From positions 1 through 64,000 of the forward strand of contig NZ_ANNG01000003.1 in NCBI RefSeq assembly GCF_000466685.1: a stretch of 64,000 bases of DNA. The letters run 5' to 3'. The first letter of the stretch is position 1, and the number at the start of each line of letters is the position of its first letter. This stretch comes from Campylobacter concisus UNSWCS (lineage in GTDB: Bacteria > Campylobacterota > Campylobacteria > Campylobacterales > Campylobacteraceae). Below the pieces are notes generated by a model that did no database searches, was not told the DNA's origin, and saw nothing but the letters and a program-made list of their open reading frames with translations. A program made the translations under genes and the position numbers. Below, piece after piece: positions 27,201 to 35,755 of the stretch.

Positions 27201-28454
27201 ATGATGCTAAGGCAAAAGCAAACTTTAGCGCCAAAGATCAAACTAAACCAAACGCTAAGAAGCTGGCTTCCTATCCTTCAAAGCGGGCTTGACGAGCTAA
27301 AAGAGACGCTTGAGCCTTTTATAAAAGAAAATCCATTTGCCACGATTGAGCATAAAAATTTAGAAAAAAGCGAAAAAAAGCGAAATTTTTTCGAGCAGGT
27401 TAGCAAAAACTCGGTTAGCGAAAGTATCGAGGCTTTAAGCATATATAAAGAAAGCCTCTATGAAAAGCTCGTTAGCCAGATAAATCCACCACTTTTCCCC
27501 ACACAAAAGTCCCAAGATATCGCATATAAGATCATTGAGTGCTTAGATGATGAGGGCTATTTTTCTTATGATGATGAAATTTTTACGGATTTTAATGAGA
27601 ATGAGGTGGAGCGGGTTAGAGCGAGATTTGCCTACCTTGAGCCCTGTGGCGTGGGCGCAAAGGATGTTAAAGAGAGCTTTTTGTTTCAGCTTGGCGAGGC
27701 AGAGGCGAGTGATGAGATCATCGAGTGCGCAAAAAAGATCATCTTAAATTTTGAAAATATAGAGAAGCTTAGAAAGCTTAAATTCTATGACGACGCGCTA
27801 AAGATCATAAAGAAATTTAAAAATCCCCCAGCTATTGAATATCTTGAAGATGAAAAAGAGGCGGTACCTGACATCTTCGTGCTAAGCACAAGTAGTGGCA
27901 TAAGCGTGCAGATAAATGACGACTATTATCCTGAAATTTCTATCGACACCGAGGGACTAGACGAGAAAGAGGCCTTTGTAAGCTCGCGCATAAAAGAGGC
28001 TAGCGAGCTCATAGACGCCCTTGAGATGAGAAAGGCGACGCTTTATAAGATAGGGCTCATGATAGTTGAGTATCAGTATGATTACTTTTTGGGCGGCGAC
28101 ATAAAGCCTATGAAGCTAAAAGACCTAGCTGACGAGCTTGGACGCAACCCTTCAACCATCTCAAGAGCGATTGCGAACAAATATCTAAGCTCTTCAAGAG
28201 GCACGGTCGCACTTAAAAATTTCTTCGCAACTGGCTTTGACGAGGAAACTTCAAACGCCGCGATAAAGGAATTTTTGCTAGAGCTTATCAAAAATGAATA
28301 TCACAAAAAGCCACTTTCTGATCTAAAAATCCAAGAGCTAATCCAAGCTAAATTTAACATCCAAATCGTTCGCCGAACCATTACCAAATACCGCAAAATC
28401 CTAAACATCGGCAGCTCAAGCCAGCGAAAAAAGATCTATCAGATAAACGGCTAG
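27201..28454 (+). CDS. rpoN: RNA polymerase sigma-54 factor
   Basis: A 417-residue sigma-54. In Campylobacter it directs flagellar hook and basal-body genes with FlgR. Region I (LRQKQTLAPKIKLNQTLRSW) contacts the activator; the core-binding domain lies at about 110-290; the HTH (LADELGRNPSTISRAI near 310) and the RpoN box VRRTITKYRK near 397 bind the -12 and -24 elements. The ATG follows the lptB stop directly, so it depends on coupled translation. Length is normal. Confidence 0.96.
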   Translation: MMLRQKQTLAPKIKLNQTLRSWLPILQSGLDELKETLEPFIKENPFATIEHKNLEKSEKKRNFFEQVSKNSVSESIEALSIYKESLYEKLVSQINPPLFPTQKSQDIAYKIIECLDDEGYFSYDDEIFTDFNENEVERVRARFAYLEPCGVGAKDVKESFLFQLGEAEASDEIIECAKKIILNFENIEKLRKLKFYDDALKIIKKFKNPPAIEYLEDEKEAVPDIFVLSTSSGISVQINDDYYPEISIDTEGLDEKEAFVSSRIKEASELIDALEMRKATLYKIGLMIVEYQYDYFLGGDIKPMKLKDLADELGRNPSTISRAIANKYLSSSRGTVALKNFFATGFDEETSNAAIKEFLLELIKNEYHKKPLSDLKIQELIQAKFNIQIVRRTITKYRKILNIGSSSQRKKIYQING

Positions 28455-29213
28455 CTACCACTCATTTATGGCAAAAAGAGTGGCTTTTCGCATCTGCGTA
28501 AAAAGCTCACTGCTAAGCTCATCATACTCTTTGCCTCGTCTTTTATGCTGCGCCAATCCTGCTGCGTCGTCGTTCCAAGAGCCCATGCCACCAAAGACAT
28601 CTGCCGCGCTTGCCGCAGTAAAAAGAGCTAAATTTAGCTTTGGCATAAGTGGCGCATTTAGGATATTTTGCTCTATATTTTCTGGCTCGTTTAGCGCTTT
28701 TAGCCCTTTTCTAAAGCAGTCGCCAAAGTTCTCACACTCTATCTCATCTGCAAATTTAGTGATCCTTATTAGGATATCTTTAAATTCCAAAGTGTTGTCA
28801 CTAAATTTTTGAATTTCTGGCGTGCCATTTAGGCTAAATTCTCTATAGACTATATCCCAGCCCTTTTTATCTTCTTCAAAGCTCCAGTGCGGCACGAAGT
28901 AGCTCATCTTGTCTTTATAAATGCAAAGGATTGACTTGTGGCTTACATTTGAAAAGCCTTGCAGAGAGCGCTCCTTTGATGAAACCGTCAAATTTGTAGC
29001 AAATCTCACGTCACTTAGCCTAAGCTTTTTAGCGTGCTTAAACCACTCATTTATGCTAGCTTGCTCTCTTTTTTCTTGATCATCCTCCAAAATATAGTCA
29101 AAAACTAGGCTTTTTATATATTTTTCGCCTTTGTAATCTAACTCTAAATTTGACCTTAGAGCTTGCTTTATGGAGGCTACGATAATGCAAGCATTAAAAA
29201 CTTCACCATTCAT
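28455..29213 (-). CDS. Unrecognised protein, 252 residues
   Basis: I do not recognise this protein. It has no signal peptide; one short hydrophobic stretch near the N-terminus (FNACIIVASIKQAL) and another small-residue segment (LALFTAASAADVFGGMGSWN) near 205 are not convincing membrane helices. The C-terminal end contains a Gly/Trp/Asp-rich segment GGMGSWNDDAAG. I start at ATG 29213, which has AAGGAG five bases before, not at an earlier ATG at 29252. It lies convergent to rpoN with its stop directly next to the rpoN stop. Confidence 0.8.
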   Translation of the reverse strand: MNGEVFNACIIVASIKQALRSNLELDYKGEKYIKSLVFDYILEDDQEKREQASINEWFKHAKKLRLSDVRFATNLTVSSKERSLQGFSNVSHKSILCIYKDKMSYFVPHWSFEEDKKGWDIVYREFSLNGTPEIQKFSDNTLEFKDILIRITKFADEIECENFGDCFRKGLKALNEPENIEQNILNAPLMPKLNLALFTAASAADVFGGMGSWNDDAAGLAQHKRRGKEYDELSSELFTQMRKATLFAINEW

Positions 29214-29330
29214 TTTTGCTCCTTTTTTGAGATATTTTATTAAAAGAAGCATAAATTTATCTCTTTAAGGATTGCAAGCAAAAACTTCAGCTTTTTATAG
29301 TAAAATAGCCAAAAATTTCAAAGAGGCAAA

Positions 29331-30065
29331 ATGGATTTTAATGAGATTGATAAGCTGATAAACACGCTTAAGAAAAACTTGGAAGTTATCGAAAACAACG
29401 GCGTTGTCGAGCCTGAAACAAAGATCGATGCGCTCAATTTTAATAAAAATGTCGAAGAGATCAAAAAAAGACTTTATAGCACAACAGACGAGGGCAGTTT
29501 TTTTAAAAATGTCTTTAATACTGAAGATTACTACGAAAACATTAGCTCATACCTCGAGCAGACAAACAAAAGCCTATACTACAAGATAGAAAAGGCTGGT
29601 GTGAGCCTAAAGACTAATCAAAATTTGCAGGAGAGCCTGACAAGCATCTCAAACATCATGCAAATTTTAGTCGCTGAATATCAGATACAAAATAAAAAAA
29701 AGAAAAAGAGTATCTTCTCAAGAAGTGGCGACACAGCGATGATAAGAGGGCTACTTGCAGAGCTTATGGAGCTGCAAAATAGGATGAATAAAATTTTACA
29801 TCTCGACTCTCAGATCGTCTCAAACGTCGTTTTGGAAAATTTTAAAACTATCTACACATTTTTTTATAACTGCATAAGAGTGGCTAAACAAAGGGGTGAC
29901 GAGCTACTTTTGGTTGAGATCGCTGGCATCACAGATAGGATCATCGAGATGATAAGACCAGTGCTTTCAGGCAAGAGCCTAAAGACAAATGAGCTTATCT
30001 ATCACTATCTAATCTACGAGCTACGAGAGCTAAAAGCTTACGCTATAGGCGAGGATCTAGCTTAA
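29331..30065 (+). CDS. Unrecognised coiled-coil protein, 244 residues
   Basis: I do not recognise this protein. It is predicted cytosolic and highly helical, with heptad-like stretches at about 1-50 and 80-120, a poly-Lys patch (QNKKKKKSIF) near 122 and a helical end (LIYHYLIYELRELKAYAIG). AGAGGC-like sequence precedes the ATG. The last 9 bases overlap the 3' end of murG on the other strand. No homologue comes to mind; a role in motility or division would be speculation. Confidence 0.8.
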   Translation: MDFNEIDKLINTLKKNLEVIENNGVVEPETKIDALNFNKNVEEIKKRLYSTTDEGSFFKNVFNTEDYYENISSYLEQTNKSLYYKIEKAGVSLKTNQNLQESLTSISNIMQILVAEYQIQNKKKKKSIFSRSGDTAMIRGLLAELMELQNRMNKILHLDSQIVSNVVLENFKTIYTFFYNCIRVAKQRGDELLLVEIAGITDRIIEMIRPVLSGKSLKTNELIYHYLIYELRELKAYAIGEDLA

Positions 30066-31079
30066 AATTTTATCCACTATCTCTTTTGCCCCATTTGGCA
30101 AAAGGATATCTTTTAGAGCTTTGCTGCTTTTGTTTAGATCAAAGCTCTCGATCATTTTTATGACTTCATCTTTGTCTAAATTTTCGCCATTTTGCAAGCA
30201 AATTTCAGCTATGCCTTTATCTTTTAGAAATTTAGCGTTATAAAACTGGTGATTGCCAGCGGCATAAGGAAATGGCACAAAGATAGATGGTAGGGCGTTT
30301 GCGCAAAGCTCCCAAAGCGAGCTAGCTCCAGCTCTTGATATGGCAAGATCAGCCTCACTCATCTTCTTTTCTATCTCTTTGCTAAAGTCAAAAATTTCTA
30401 AATTTGCCTCGCTAAAGCCAAGCTCATCATATCTTTTTTTAAGCTCATCAAGGGCATTTTTGCCGCATTGATGAATGATTTTTATCCCTTTTTCTTTAAG
30501 ATATGGGGCTAAATTTATAGCCAGCTCGTTTATAGCTTTTGCACCTTGTGAGCCACCTAAAAATAGTATCGTTTTTAGCTCATCTCTTGTTCTTTGGCTT
30601 TCAAAAAATTTATTTGCCACAGGATAAGGGCAGGGCGAGAGCTCATCATAAGAGCTAAAAAAGCCCTTTGCGTATGGCTTTAAAATTTTATTTAGCTTGC
30701 CGGTTACGGCATTTTGCTCGTGGATGAAAAGCGGCGTTTTTGAGATGATGGCCGCTATGGCTGCTGGTGCTGCTGAGTAGCCTCCCACGCTGATGACTGC
30801 TTTAACGCCATTTTCTTTAAAAATTTGCCTGCACTTTAGAGCTAGGCTTATGATATTTGTTAGTGATTTTAGCTTGGCAAGGCCTCTTTTATTTACGACG
30901 CCACTGCTTGGTAAGAAGAATTTTTGTGCAAATTTATCATCATTTTCAAACCAAAATTTATCCTGACCGCTAGTTGAGCCGATGAAAATAGGCTTTATGC
31001 CTCGTCTATTTAGCTCCTCGCAAAAGCTTCTAGCGATCGCCAAATGTCCGCCAGTGCCGCCACCACAAATAACTATCAT
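30057..31079 (-). CDS. murG: MurG glycosyltransferase
   Basis: A 340-residue peripheral inner-membrane enzyme that adds GlcNAc to lipid I to give lipid II. The GGGTGGH motif (residues 5-11), the second Gly-rich loop (LGGSQGAKAINELA) and the UDP-GlcNAc site around SRAGASSLWELCANALPSIF are intact. Its start overlaps the ftsW stop by 4 bases, so flippase-type and transferase genes are coupled. The 3' end overlaps the convergent unknown gene by 9 bases. Confidence 0.96.
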   Translation of the reverse strand: MIVICGGGTGGHLAIARSFCEELNRRGIKPIFIGSTSGQDKFWFENDDKFAQKFFLPSSGVVNKRGLAKLKSLTNIISLALKCRQIFKENGVKAVISVGGYSAAPAAIAAIISKTPLFIHEQNAVTGKLNKILKPYAKGFFSSYDELSPCPYPVANKFFESQRTRDELKTILFLGGSQGAKAINELAINLAPYLKEKGIKIIHQCGKNALDELKKRYDELGFSEANLEIFDFSKEIEKKMSEADLAISRAGASSLWELCANALPSIFVPFPYAAGNHQFYNAKFLKDKGIAEICLQNGENLDKDEVIKMIESFDLNKSSKALKDILLPNGAKEIVDKILS

Positions 31080-32248
31080 AGTTTTGCCTTTTTACTAACC
31101 ATCAAGACCATGCCGATGCCGATGCATATAGCAAGCACGGAGCTACCGCCGTAGCTAAGAAATGGCACAGCGATACCTTTTATAGGCGTGATCGATGTGA
31201 TGCCGTAGCTATTCATCAAAAATGAAAATGACAAGATAAGACCGATACCAAGTGAGAATAGGTGATAGACCTTATTTTCGCTCCTAGCCGAAATTCTAAA
31301 TATCCTATAAAGTAGCGTGATAAAGATCGCTGTGATGCATAAAATGCCAAAAACGCCGACCTCTTCAGCTATGCCAGCTAGCACGAAGTCTGTATGCACC
31401 TCGCTTAAAAAGCCAAGCTTAAATATCCCAGCTCCAAGCCCCTCGCCAAAAAACTCGCCGTGTTTAATTGCATTTAGTGAGTGAGAAATTTGATATGGCT
31501 CTGGCGCATCTGCCACTCTAAGCACGTTTGCCACGCTATCTGGCAAGAAAGAGAGAACCATATTTTGTATCGTGCCCCACCATGACTTTATACGCAAAAT
31601 TCTGTGCTCAGAGCTAACTATCGCCACCGTCATGACAAAGGCAGCGCCCAAGATACCGATACCAAAGAGCCTAACGCTAGCCCCTGCAAAAAGCGCCATC
31701 GTCACAAAAGTAAGTGCCAAAACTACAACCTGACCAAGGTCGTTTTGCATAACGGCGATAAGAAAGATAGCGATACCAAAAAGAATGATATAAGGCAAAA
31801 GTATCTTTAGCTCAGCCATCAAAGTCCTCTTGCCGTCGCTAAATTTTCTAGTAAAACTCCACGCCAAAAAATAGACAAAACCGACTTTGAAAAACTCAAC
31901 AGGCGCAAGTGAGAAGCCAGGCAACCTGATCCAGCGTCTAGCGCCTCCAGAGTCAGTCACCATCGAAGCTGGCAAGGCGTGCATGAGCCCCATAGCGATA
32001 CCGCACGAGATAAGAAGTCCAAAACCTATCCAAACGAGCGCTTTGTCTGGATTTAGCCTTGAGAGCCACCACATGAGAAAAATTCCTATGCAGCCGACTG
32101 CAAACTGGCGGATAAAAAAGTGAAATTCGTCGTAGTTAAAAAATAAAACTGTAAAAACTGGCAAAGATAGTGAAAAAATGATGCTTATGGCGATCAAAGT
32201 CGCGCAAAGATAGAAAATAACCTTATCAACTGCCAAATTTAGCTCCAA
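31076..32248 (-). CDS. ftsW: Peptidoglycan polymerase FtsW
   Basis: A 390-residue SEDS-family membrane glycosyltransferase for septal peptidoglycan. About ten membrane helices, the conserved GGARRWIRLPGFSLAPVEFFK segment (shown as GGARRWIR and SLAPVEFFK), and the late FLSYGGSSVLA motif are clear. The start is TTG at 32248, the only in-frame start before the first membrane helix; its ribosome binding site is weak. murG overlaps at the 3' end. I call it ftsW rather than rodA because of the murG neighbour. Confidence 0.93.
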   Translation of the reverse strand: MELNLAVDKVIFYLCATLIAISIIFSLSLPVFTVLFFNYDEFHFFIRQFAVGCIGIFLMWWLSRLNPDKALVWIGFGLLISCGIAMGLMHALPASMVTDSGGARRWIRLPGFSLAPVEFFKVGFVYFLAWSFTRKFSDGKRTLMAELKILLPYIILFGIAIFLIAVMQNDLGQVVVLALTFVTMALFAGASVRLFGIGILGAAFVMTVAIVSSEHRILRIKSWWGTIQNMVLSFLPDSVANVLRVADAPEPYQISHSLNAIKHGEFFGEGLGAGIFKLGFLSEVHTDFVLAGIAEEVGVFGILCITAIFITLLYRIFRISARSENKVYHLFSLGIGLILSFSFLMNSYGITSITPIKGIAVPFLSYGGSSVLAICIGIGMVLMVSKKAKL

Positions 32249-32301
32249 CTTTAAAATGAGCCAAAGTATAATAAAAAACGGCTTACAAAGATATTATTTG
32301 C

Positions 32302-32307
32302 TATAAT
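32302..32307 (+). promoter_or_regulatory. -10 box of murI
   Basis: TATAAT lies 26 bases before the murI ATG, with AAGGA between at 32318-32322. The divergent ftsW gene begins at 32248, so its promoter must lie in the same 79-base gap; TATTAT on the minus strand near 32270 is a candidate. Confidence 0.55.
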
Positions 32308-32327
32308 TGCAGGCTTTAAGGATGGGC

Positions 32328-33116
32328 ATGAAGATAGGTATATTTGACTCGGGGCTTGGCGGACTTAGCGTCTTAAATGAAGCTTTAAGCAAGCTTAGCG
32401 AGCATGAATTTTTATATTACGCAGACGTGAAAAATGTTCCATACGGACAAAAGAGCAGAGATGATATCTTAAAATTTAGCTTTGGTGCGGTGAAATTTCT
32501 TATAGAAAATGGCGCAGAAGCTGTCGTGATAGCGTGCAACACAGCTACAAGCGTGGCGATAAAAGAGCTTAGAGCAAATTTAAGCGTGCCGATCATCGGC
32601 ATGGAGCCAGCTGTAAAAAAGGCTCACGATCTAAGCCATGATGATGCCCTAAAAACGCTTGTCATCGCCACTCCAGTCACCGTAAATGGTGCAAAACTAA
32701 AAGAGCTAATCACAAATTTAAACGCAAAAGATAAAACCGAACTGCTTGCTCTGCCTCGCCTTGTAAATTTCGCTGAAAAGGCTGAGTTTGAGAGCGAAAA
32801 CGTGAAGTCATATCTAAAAGATGAGCTAGGTAAATTTGATCTAAGTAAATTTGACTTTTTGGTGCTTGGCTGCACGCATTTTAACTATTTTAAAGATAGC
32901 TTAAGAGAAATTTTGCCCTCAAATGTAAGTATAATAGACGGCAACGAAGGGACGATAAAACGCCTCATAAGCGAGCTTGGACTTGCGGTTTCAAGTGTAA
33001 ATTTAACTCCAAATGTGAAATTTTTCTACTCAGGTGAGAAGGTTTGCGAGCAAAGTGAGCTAGAGAAAATTTCAAGAAATTTAGCTAGATTAGAAAAAAT
33101 GAGAGCTATCTGTTAG
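32328..33116 (+). CDS. murI: Glutamate racemase
   Basis: A 262-residue cytosolic enzyme supplying D-glutamate for peptidoglycan. The start motif KIGIFDSGLGGLSVL and the two catalytic Cys motifs ACNTATS (about residue 70) and LGCTHFNYF (about 180) are intact. I start at ATG 32328, five bases after AAGGA, not at the upstream TTG or the ATG at 32322. It is divergent from ftsW-murG, so two envelope units share a regulatory gap. Confidence 0.95.
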   Translation: MKIGIFDSGLGGLSVLNEALSKLSEHEFLYYADVKNVPYGQKSRDDILKFSFGAVKFLIENGAEAVVIACNTATSVAIKELRANLSVPIIGMEPAVKKAHDLSHDDALKTLVIATPVTVNGAKLKELITNLNAKDKTELLALPRLVNFAEKAEFESENVKSYLKDELGKFDLSKFDFLVLGCTHFNYFKDSLREILPSNVSIIDGNEGTIKRLISELGLAVSSVNLTPNVKFFYSGEKVCEQSELEKISRNLARLEKMRAIC

Positions 33117-33186
33117 GTTAAATTTAGCTAAAAATTTGAGCCAAATTTAGTAAAATACATTAAATTTTTATGTATTTTTATATGTA

Positions 33187-33777
33187 TTATCTCTTTTTTT
33201 GCTTTAATATATAGATAGCACTTATTATCGCAACCACTGCTAAAAGTGCTATCGTGATCGTTAGAAGTGTCTGTTTGTCAGGATTTGTGCCTAGAAAGTA
33301 GCCAACTCCAAGCAAAACCGCGCACCAAATCCCAGCACCAAGTGTGGTAAATAGGCAAAATCTAAAAATGTTCATCTTAGCAAGCCCAGCTGGCAGGCTG
33401 ATATATTGACGAATTCCTGGGATGAGGCGTGAGTTAAATGTTGAAATTTCGCCATGTTTATTAAAAAATGCTTCAAATTTATCCATCTTTTCGTGAGTGA
33501 TGCCAACAAATTTGCCGTATTTTAAGACGATCTCGCGTCCAAAAAAGTAGCAAAGATAGTAGTTAAAAATGGCTCCAAGTAAGCTACCAAGCGTGCCTGA
33601 GATAAAAGCAAGCGCTAGGCTCATCTCACCTTTGTGAGCTAGATATCCAGCTGGTATCATCGCCACTTCGCTTGGAAATGGAAAAAATGAGCTCTCCAGA
33701 AACATCATCACAAATATGCCAGCATATCCCCAGCTGCTCACGCTTGATACGATAAAATCAATAATGTCATGTAGCAT
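33187..33777 (-). CDS. DedA family membrane protein
   Basis: A 196-residue polytopic inner-membrane protein of the DedA/YqjA (SNARE-associated) family. The family motif FLESSFFPFPSEVAMIPAGY is near residue 28, and the re-entrant helix region with FNSRLIPGIRQYISLPAGLA near 117 carries the conserved Arg. A C-terminal helix ends in KQKKR. Members are linked to undecaprenyl-phosphate or phospholipid recycling and membrane potential. Monocistronic as far as can be seen. Confidence 0.92.
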   Translation of the reverse strand: MLHDIIDFIVSSVSSWGYAGIFVMMFLESSFFPFPSEVAMIPAGYLAHKGEMSLALAFISGTLGSLLGAIFNYYLCYFFGREIVLKYGKFVGITHEKMDKFEAFFNKHGEISTFNSRLIPGIRQYISLPAGLAKMNIFRFCLFTTLGAGIWCAVLLGVGYFLGTNPDKQTLLTITIALLAVVAIISAIYILKQKKR

Positions 33778-33913
33778 TTTTACTCCGAAATTTATCTTAA
33801 GTGAGGCATTGTAGCAAAGCTTTATTTACTAATAGTAACTAACAAAAGCGATAAATTTTAAAAAAGATAGTTAAAACGAAAAGCTATAAGGTTTAAATTT
33901 AAAGGTAAAAGTA

Positions 33914-33929
33914 GGGCGAAAGCTCGCCC
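33914..33929 (-). terminator. Intrinsic terminator of the metQ genes
   Basis: GGGCGA and TCGCCC arms with a 4-base loop, starting 4 bases after the stop of the distal metQ gene; minus-strand sequence beyond is T-rich (TACTTTTACCTTT). Confidence 0.7.
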
Positions 33930-33933
33930 CGTT

Positions 33934-34713
33934 TTAAAATGCAGGTATGACCTCGCCTTTGTAGCGAGTGATGATGAAATTTTTAGTATCAGGGCTAAGT
34001 ACCGCATCGACTAAAGCTTTGATCTTTGGATTGTTCTCGTTGCCAGCTCTTGTGACGATGATGTTAGCGTAAGGGCTGTTGGCATCTTCAAGCAAAAGTG
34101 CGTCTTTTGCCACGCTCATGCCAAGGTCAAGGACGAAATTTGTGCTAATAGCAGCTATATCGACATCATCAAGCGTTCTTGGGATCTGAGCGCCTTCTAG
34201 CTCGACAAACTGCAAATTCTTAGGATTTTTAGTTATGTCATTTACAGTTGCAACTTTTACGTTTTTATCGATCTCTATAAGACCAGCTTTTTCTAAAATT
34301 CTAAGCGCTCTGTTGCCATTTGATGGATCGTAAGCGATCGCTACTTTTGCACCATCTTTTAGATCTTTTATGTTTTTTATCTTTTTAGAGTAAAAGCCAA
34401 GTGGTTCTACGTGCACGCTTGCAACACTTACAAGATGCAGGCCTCTAGCCTTGTTTTGCTCCTCAAGATATGGCAAATGCTGAAAAAAATTTGCGTCTAA
34501 GCTACCATCCTCTGTGGCGACATTTGGTATCGAATAGTCTGAAATTTCAGAGATAACAAGATCATAGCCTTTATCTTTTAGCTTTGGTTTTACAAATTCT
34601 AAAATTTCAGCGTGTGGCACTGGTGAGACGCCAACAATGATAGTGTGGTCCTTGTCGGCTGCGTGAAGGCTTAGAGCAACTAAAGATGCGGTTAAAAGTT
34701 TGATAAATTTCAT
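33934..34713 (-). CDS. metQ: MetQ/NlpA-family substrate-binding protein, second copy
   Basis: A 259-residue periplasmic binding protein for methionine import by MetNI, or for a related compound. The signal peptide (FIKLLTASLVALSLHA then ADKDH) has no lipobox Cys, so the protein should be soluble, unlike the E. coli MetQ lipoprotein. Family motifs: VGVSPVPHAEILEFV, DANFFQHLPYLEEQN and AQIPRTLDDVDIA. It is a paralogue of its upstream neighbour and shares the order of the same motifs. Differences from that copy suggest related but not equal ligands. Transcript end is marked by a hairpin. Confidence 0.92.
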   Translation of the reverse strand: MKFIKLLTASLVALSLHAADKDHTIIVGVSPVPHAEILEFVKPKLKDKGYDLVISEISDYSIPNVATEDGSLDANFFQHLPYLEEQNKARGLHLVSVASVHVEPLGFYSKKIKNIKDLKDGAKVAIAYDPSNGNRALRILEKAGLIEIDKNVKVATVNDITKNPKNLQFVELEGAQIPRTLDDVDIAAISTNFVLDLGMSVAKDALLLEDANSPYANIIVTRAGNENNPKIKALVDAVLSPDTKNFIITRYKGEVIPAF

Positions 34714-34737
34714 TGTTTTTCCTTTTTTTGTTTTGGT

Positions 34738-34776
34738 AAAGCGACGCTAAAAAGGTAAAAGCTTTTACGTCGCTTT
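34738..34776. repeat. Inverted repeat between the two metQ genes
   Basis: AAAGCGACG (34738-34746) and CGTCGCTTT (34768-34776) pair perfectly, and the loop contains the palindrome TAAAAGCTTTTA. It may act as an mRNA stabiliser or a partial terminator controlling the ratio of the two binding proteins. The T-run on the 3' side is on the plus strand, so it is not a normal minus-strand terminator. Confidence 0.7.
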
Positions 34777-34788
34777 TTATAAATTTAA

Positions 34789-35571
34789 TTAAAACGCTGG
34801 GATGATAGCGCCGTTATATTTTGTCTCGATAAATTTCTTAACTTCTGGTGAGTTGATCGCTTTATCAAGCGCTTTAGTTTTAGGGCTATTCTCGTTGCCA
34901 GCTTTAACAACTACGTAGTTTACGTATGGGCTATCTTTGCTCTCGATCACAAGCGCGTCTTTTGTTGGATTGAGATTTGCATTTAGCGCGTAGTTTGTGT
35001 TGATAACTGCGATAGTAACGTCATCAAGTGTTCTTGGCACTTGAGCAGTCTCGATCTCTTCAAATTTAAGCTTCTTAGGGTTATCAACTATATCAAGCGG
35101 GGTTTTTAGTGGGTTGTTGTTTAGCTTGATAAGACCAGTACTTGCTATGATGTCAAGTGCGCGGCTCTCGTTTGTTGGGTCATTTGGTATAGAGACAACT
35201 GCTCCATCTTTTAGCTCTTTGATATCTTTGATCTTTTTAGAATAAACGCCCATTGGTTCGAGGTGTACGCCAACTGTTTTTACAAGGTGAGTGCCTTTGT
35301 TTTTGTTAAATTCTTCAAGATATGGGATGTGCTGAAAGAAGTTTGCGTCAAGGTCGCCGTCTTCTGTCGCAAGGTTTGGCGTGGTGTAGTCGTTAAACTC
35401 TTTGATCTCAAGTGTGTAGCCATCTTTTGCCAAAATAGGCTTTACAACCTCTAAAATTTCAGCATGTGGGATAGGTGTAGCACCGACGATTATTGTTTTT
35501 GACTTGTCAGCAGCATTTGCGCTAACGCTAAGGCCTAGGGCGACTAAAGAGGTAAGAAGTAGTTTTTTCAT
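34789..35571 (-). CDS. metQ: MetQ/NlpA-family substrate-binding protein, first copy
   Basis: A 260-residue periplasmic methionine-type binding protein. The signal peptide (LLLTSLVALGLSVSANA) is of the normal Sec type without lipobox. Motifs VGATPIPHAEILEVVKP, DANFFQHIPYLEEFN and AQVPRTLDDVTIA align with the downstream copy. The ATG at 35571 has AAGGAT before it, but that ribosome binding site lies in a 12-base inverted repeat. Upstream are long hairpins and a short Met/Cys-rich reading frame (entries below), suggesting leader control. Permease and ATPase genes metI and metN lie upstream in the same direction. Confidence 0.92.
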   Translation of the reverse strand: MKKLLLTSLVALGLSVSANAADKSKTIIVGATPIPHAEILEVVKPILAKDGYTLEIKEFNDYTTPNLATEDGDLDANFFQHIPYLEEFNKNKGTHLVKTVGVHLEPMGVYSKKIKDIKELKDGAVVSIPNDPTNESRALDIIASTGLIKLNNNPLKTPLDIVDNPKKLKFEEIETAQVPRTLDDVTIAVINTNYALNANLNPTKDALVIESKDSPYVNYVVVKAGNENSPKTKALDKAINSPEVKKFIETKYNGAIIPAF

Positions 35572-35574
35572 TTG

Positions 35575-35615
35575 TTATCCTTTTTTAAAATTTGCCAAGC
35601 ACCAAAAAAGGATAA
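35575..35615 (-). promoter_or_regulatory. Hairpin over the ribosome binding site of metQ
   Basis: TTATCCTTTTTT (35575-35586) and AAAAAAGGATAA (35604-35615) are perfect 12-base complements with a 17-base loop. On the minus-strand mRNA the downstream arm holds the AAGGA ribosome binding site of metQ (start 35571), so folding would hide it. The loop contains GGTGCTTGG, another copy of the GTGCTT element seen in the upstream hairpins. Confidence 0.6.
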
Positions 35616-35633
35616 ATTTAAACTAGAAGGTTA

Positions 35634-35692
35634 AATTTCTTTTTAAGTGCTTAAGCTAGTTCTAAGCACTTAAAAAGAAATTCTGTGCTTAG
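35634..35692 (-). promoter_or_regulatory. Candidate attenuator with mutually exclusive hairpins
   Basis: Arms 35663-35682 and 35634-35653 are perfect 20-base complements (inner part TAAGCACTTAAAAAGAAA) around a 9-base loop. Just before the upstream arm, CTAAGCAC (35692-35685 on the minus strand) can pair with GTGCTTAG inside that arm (35669-35662). So an 8-pair early hairpin and the 20-pair hairpin exclude each other, as in amino-acid attenuators. The long stem is followed by TTTAACCTTC, only a weak T-run, so it may work as a translational or processing element rather than a full terminator. Confidence 0.55.
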
Positions 35693-35695
35693 AGA

Positions 35696-35755
35696 TTAGT
35701 CTTTCGACGACGCATTTTTTAGTAGGCGGCACATCTGGCACATATCTGATTTCAT
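35696..35755 (-). CDS. Short Met/Cys-rich open reading frame, candidate leader peptide
   Basis: A 19-codon frame reading MKSDMCQMCRLLKNASSKD, with three Met and two Cys codons in the first nine positions. It has an ideal ribosome binding site, GAAAGGA, 6 bases before its ATG. It lies between metI and metQ and ends 3 bases before the alternative hairpins. Codons for the imported amino acid (Met) and its biosynthetic relative (Cys) in such a frame are what a transcription or translation attenuator would show. There is no experimental evidence visible; a small Cys-pair protein with its own role is the alternative. Confidence 0.55.
   Translation of the reverse strand: MKSDMCQMCRLLKNASSKD

Noticed and set aside
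29690-29715. A-rich run in the coiled-coil gene as a phase-variable tract
   Set aside because: The run is broken by G and T; the longest pure A stretch is about 7, too short to claim variation.
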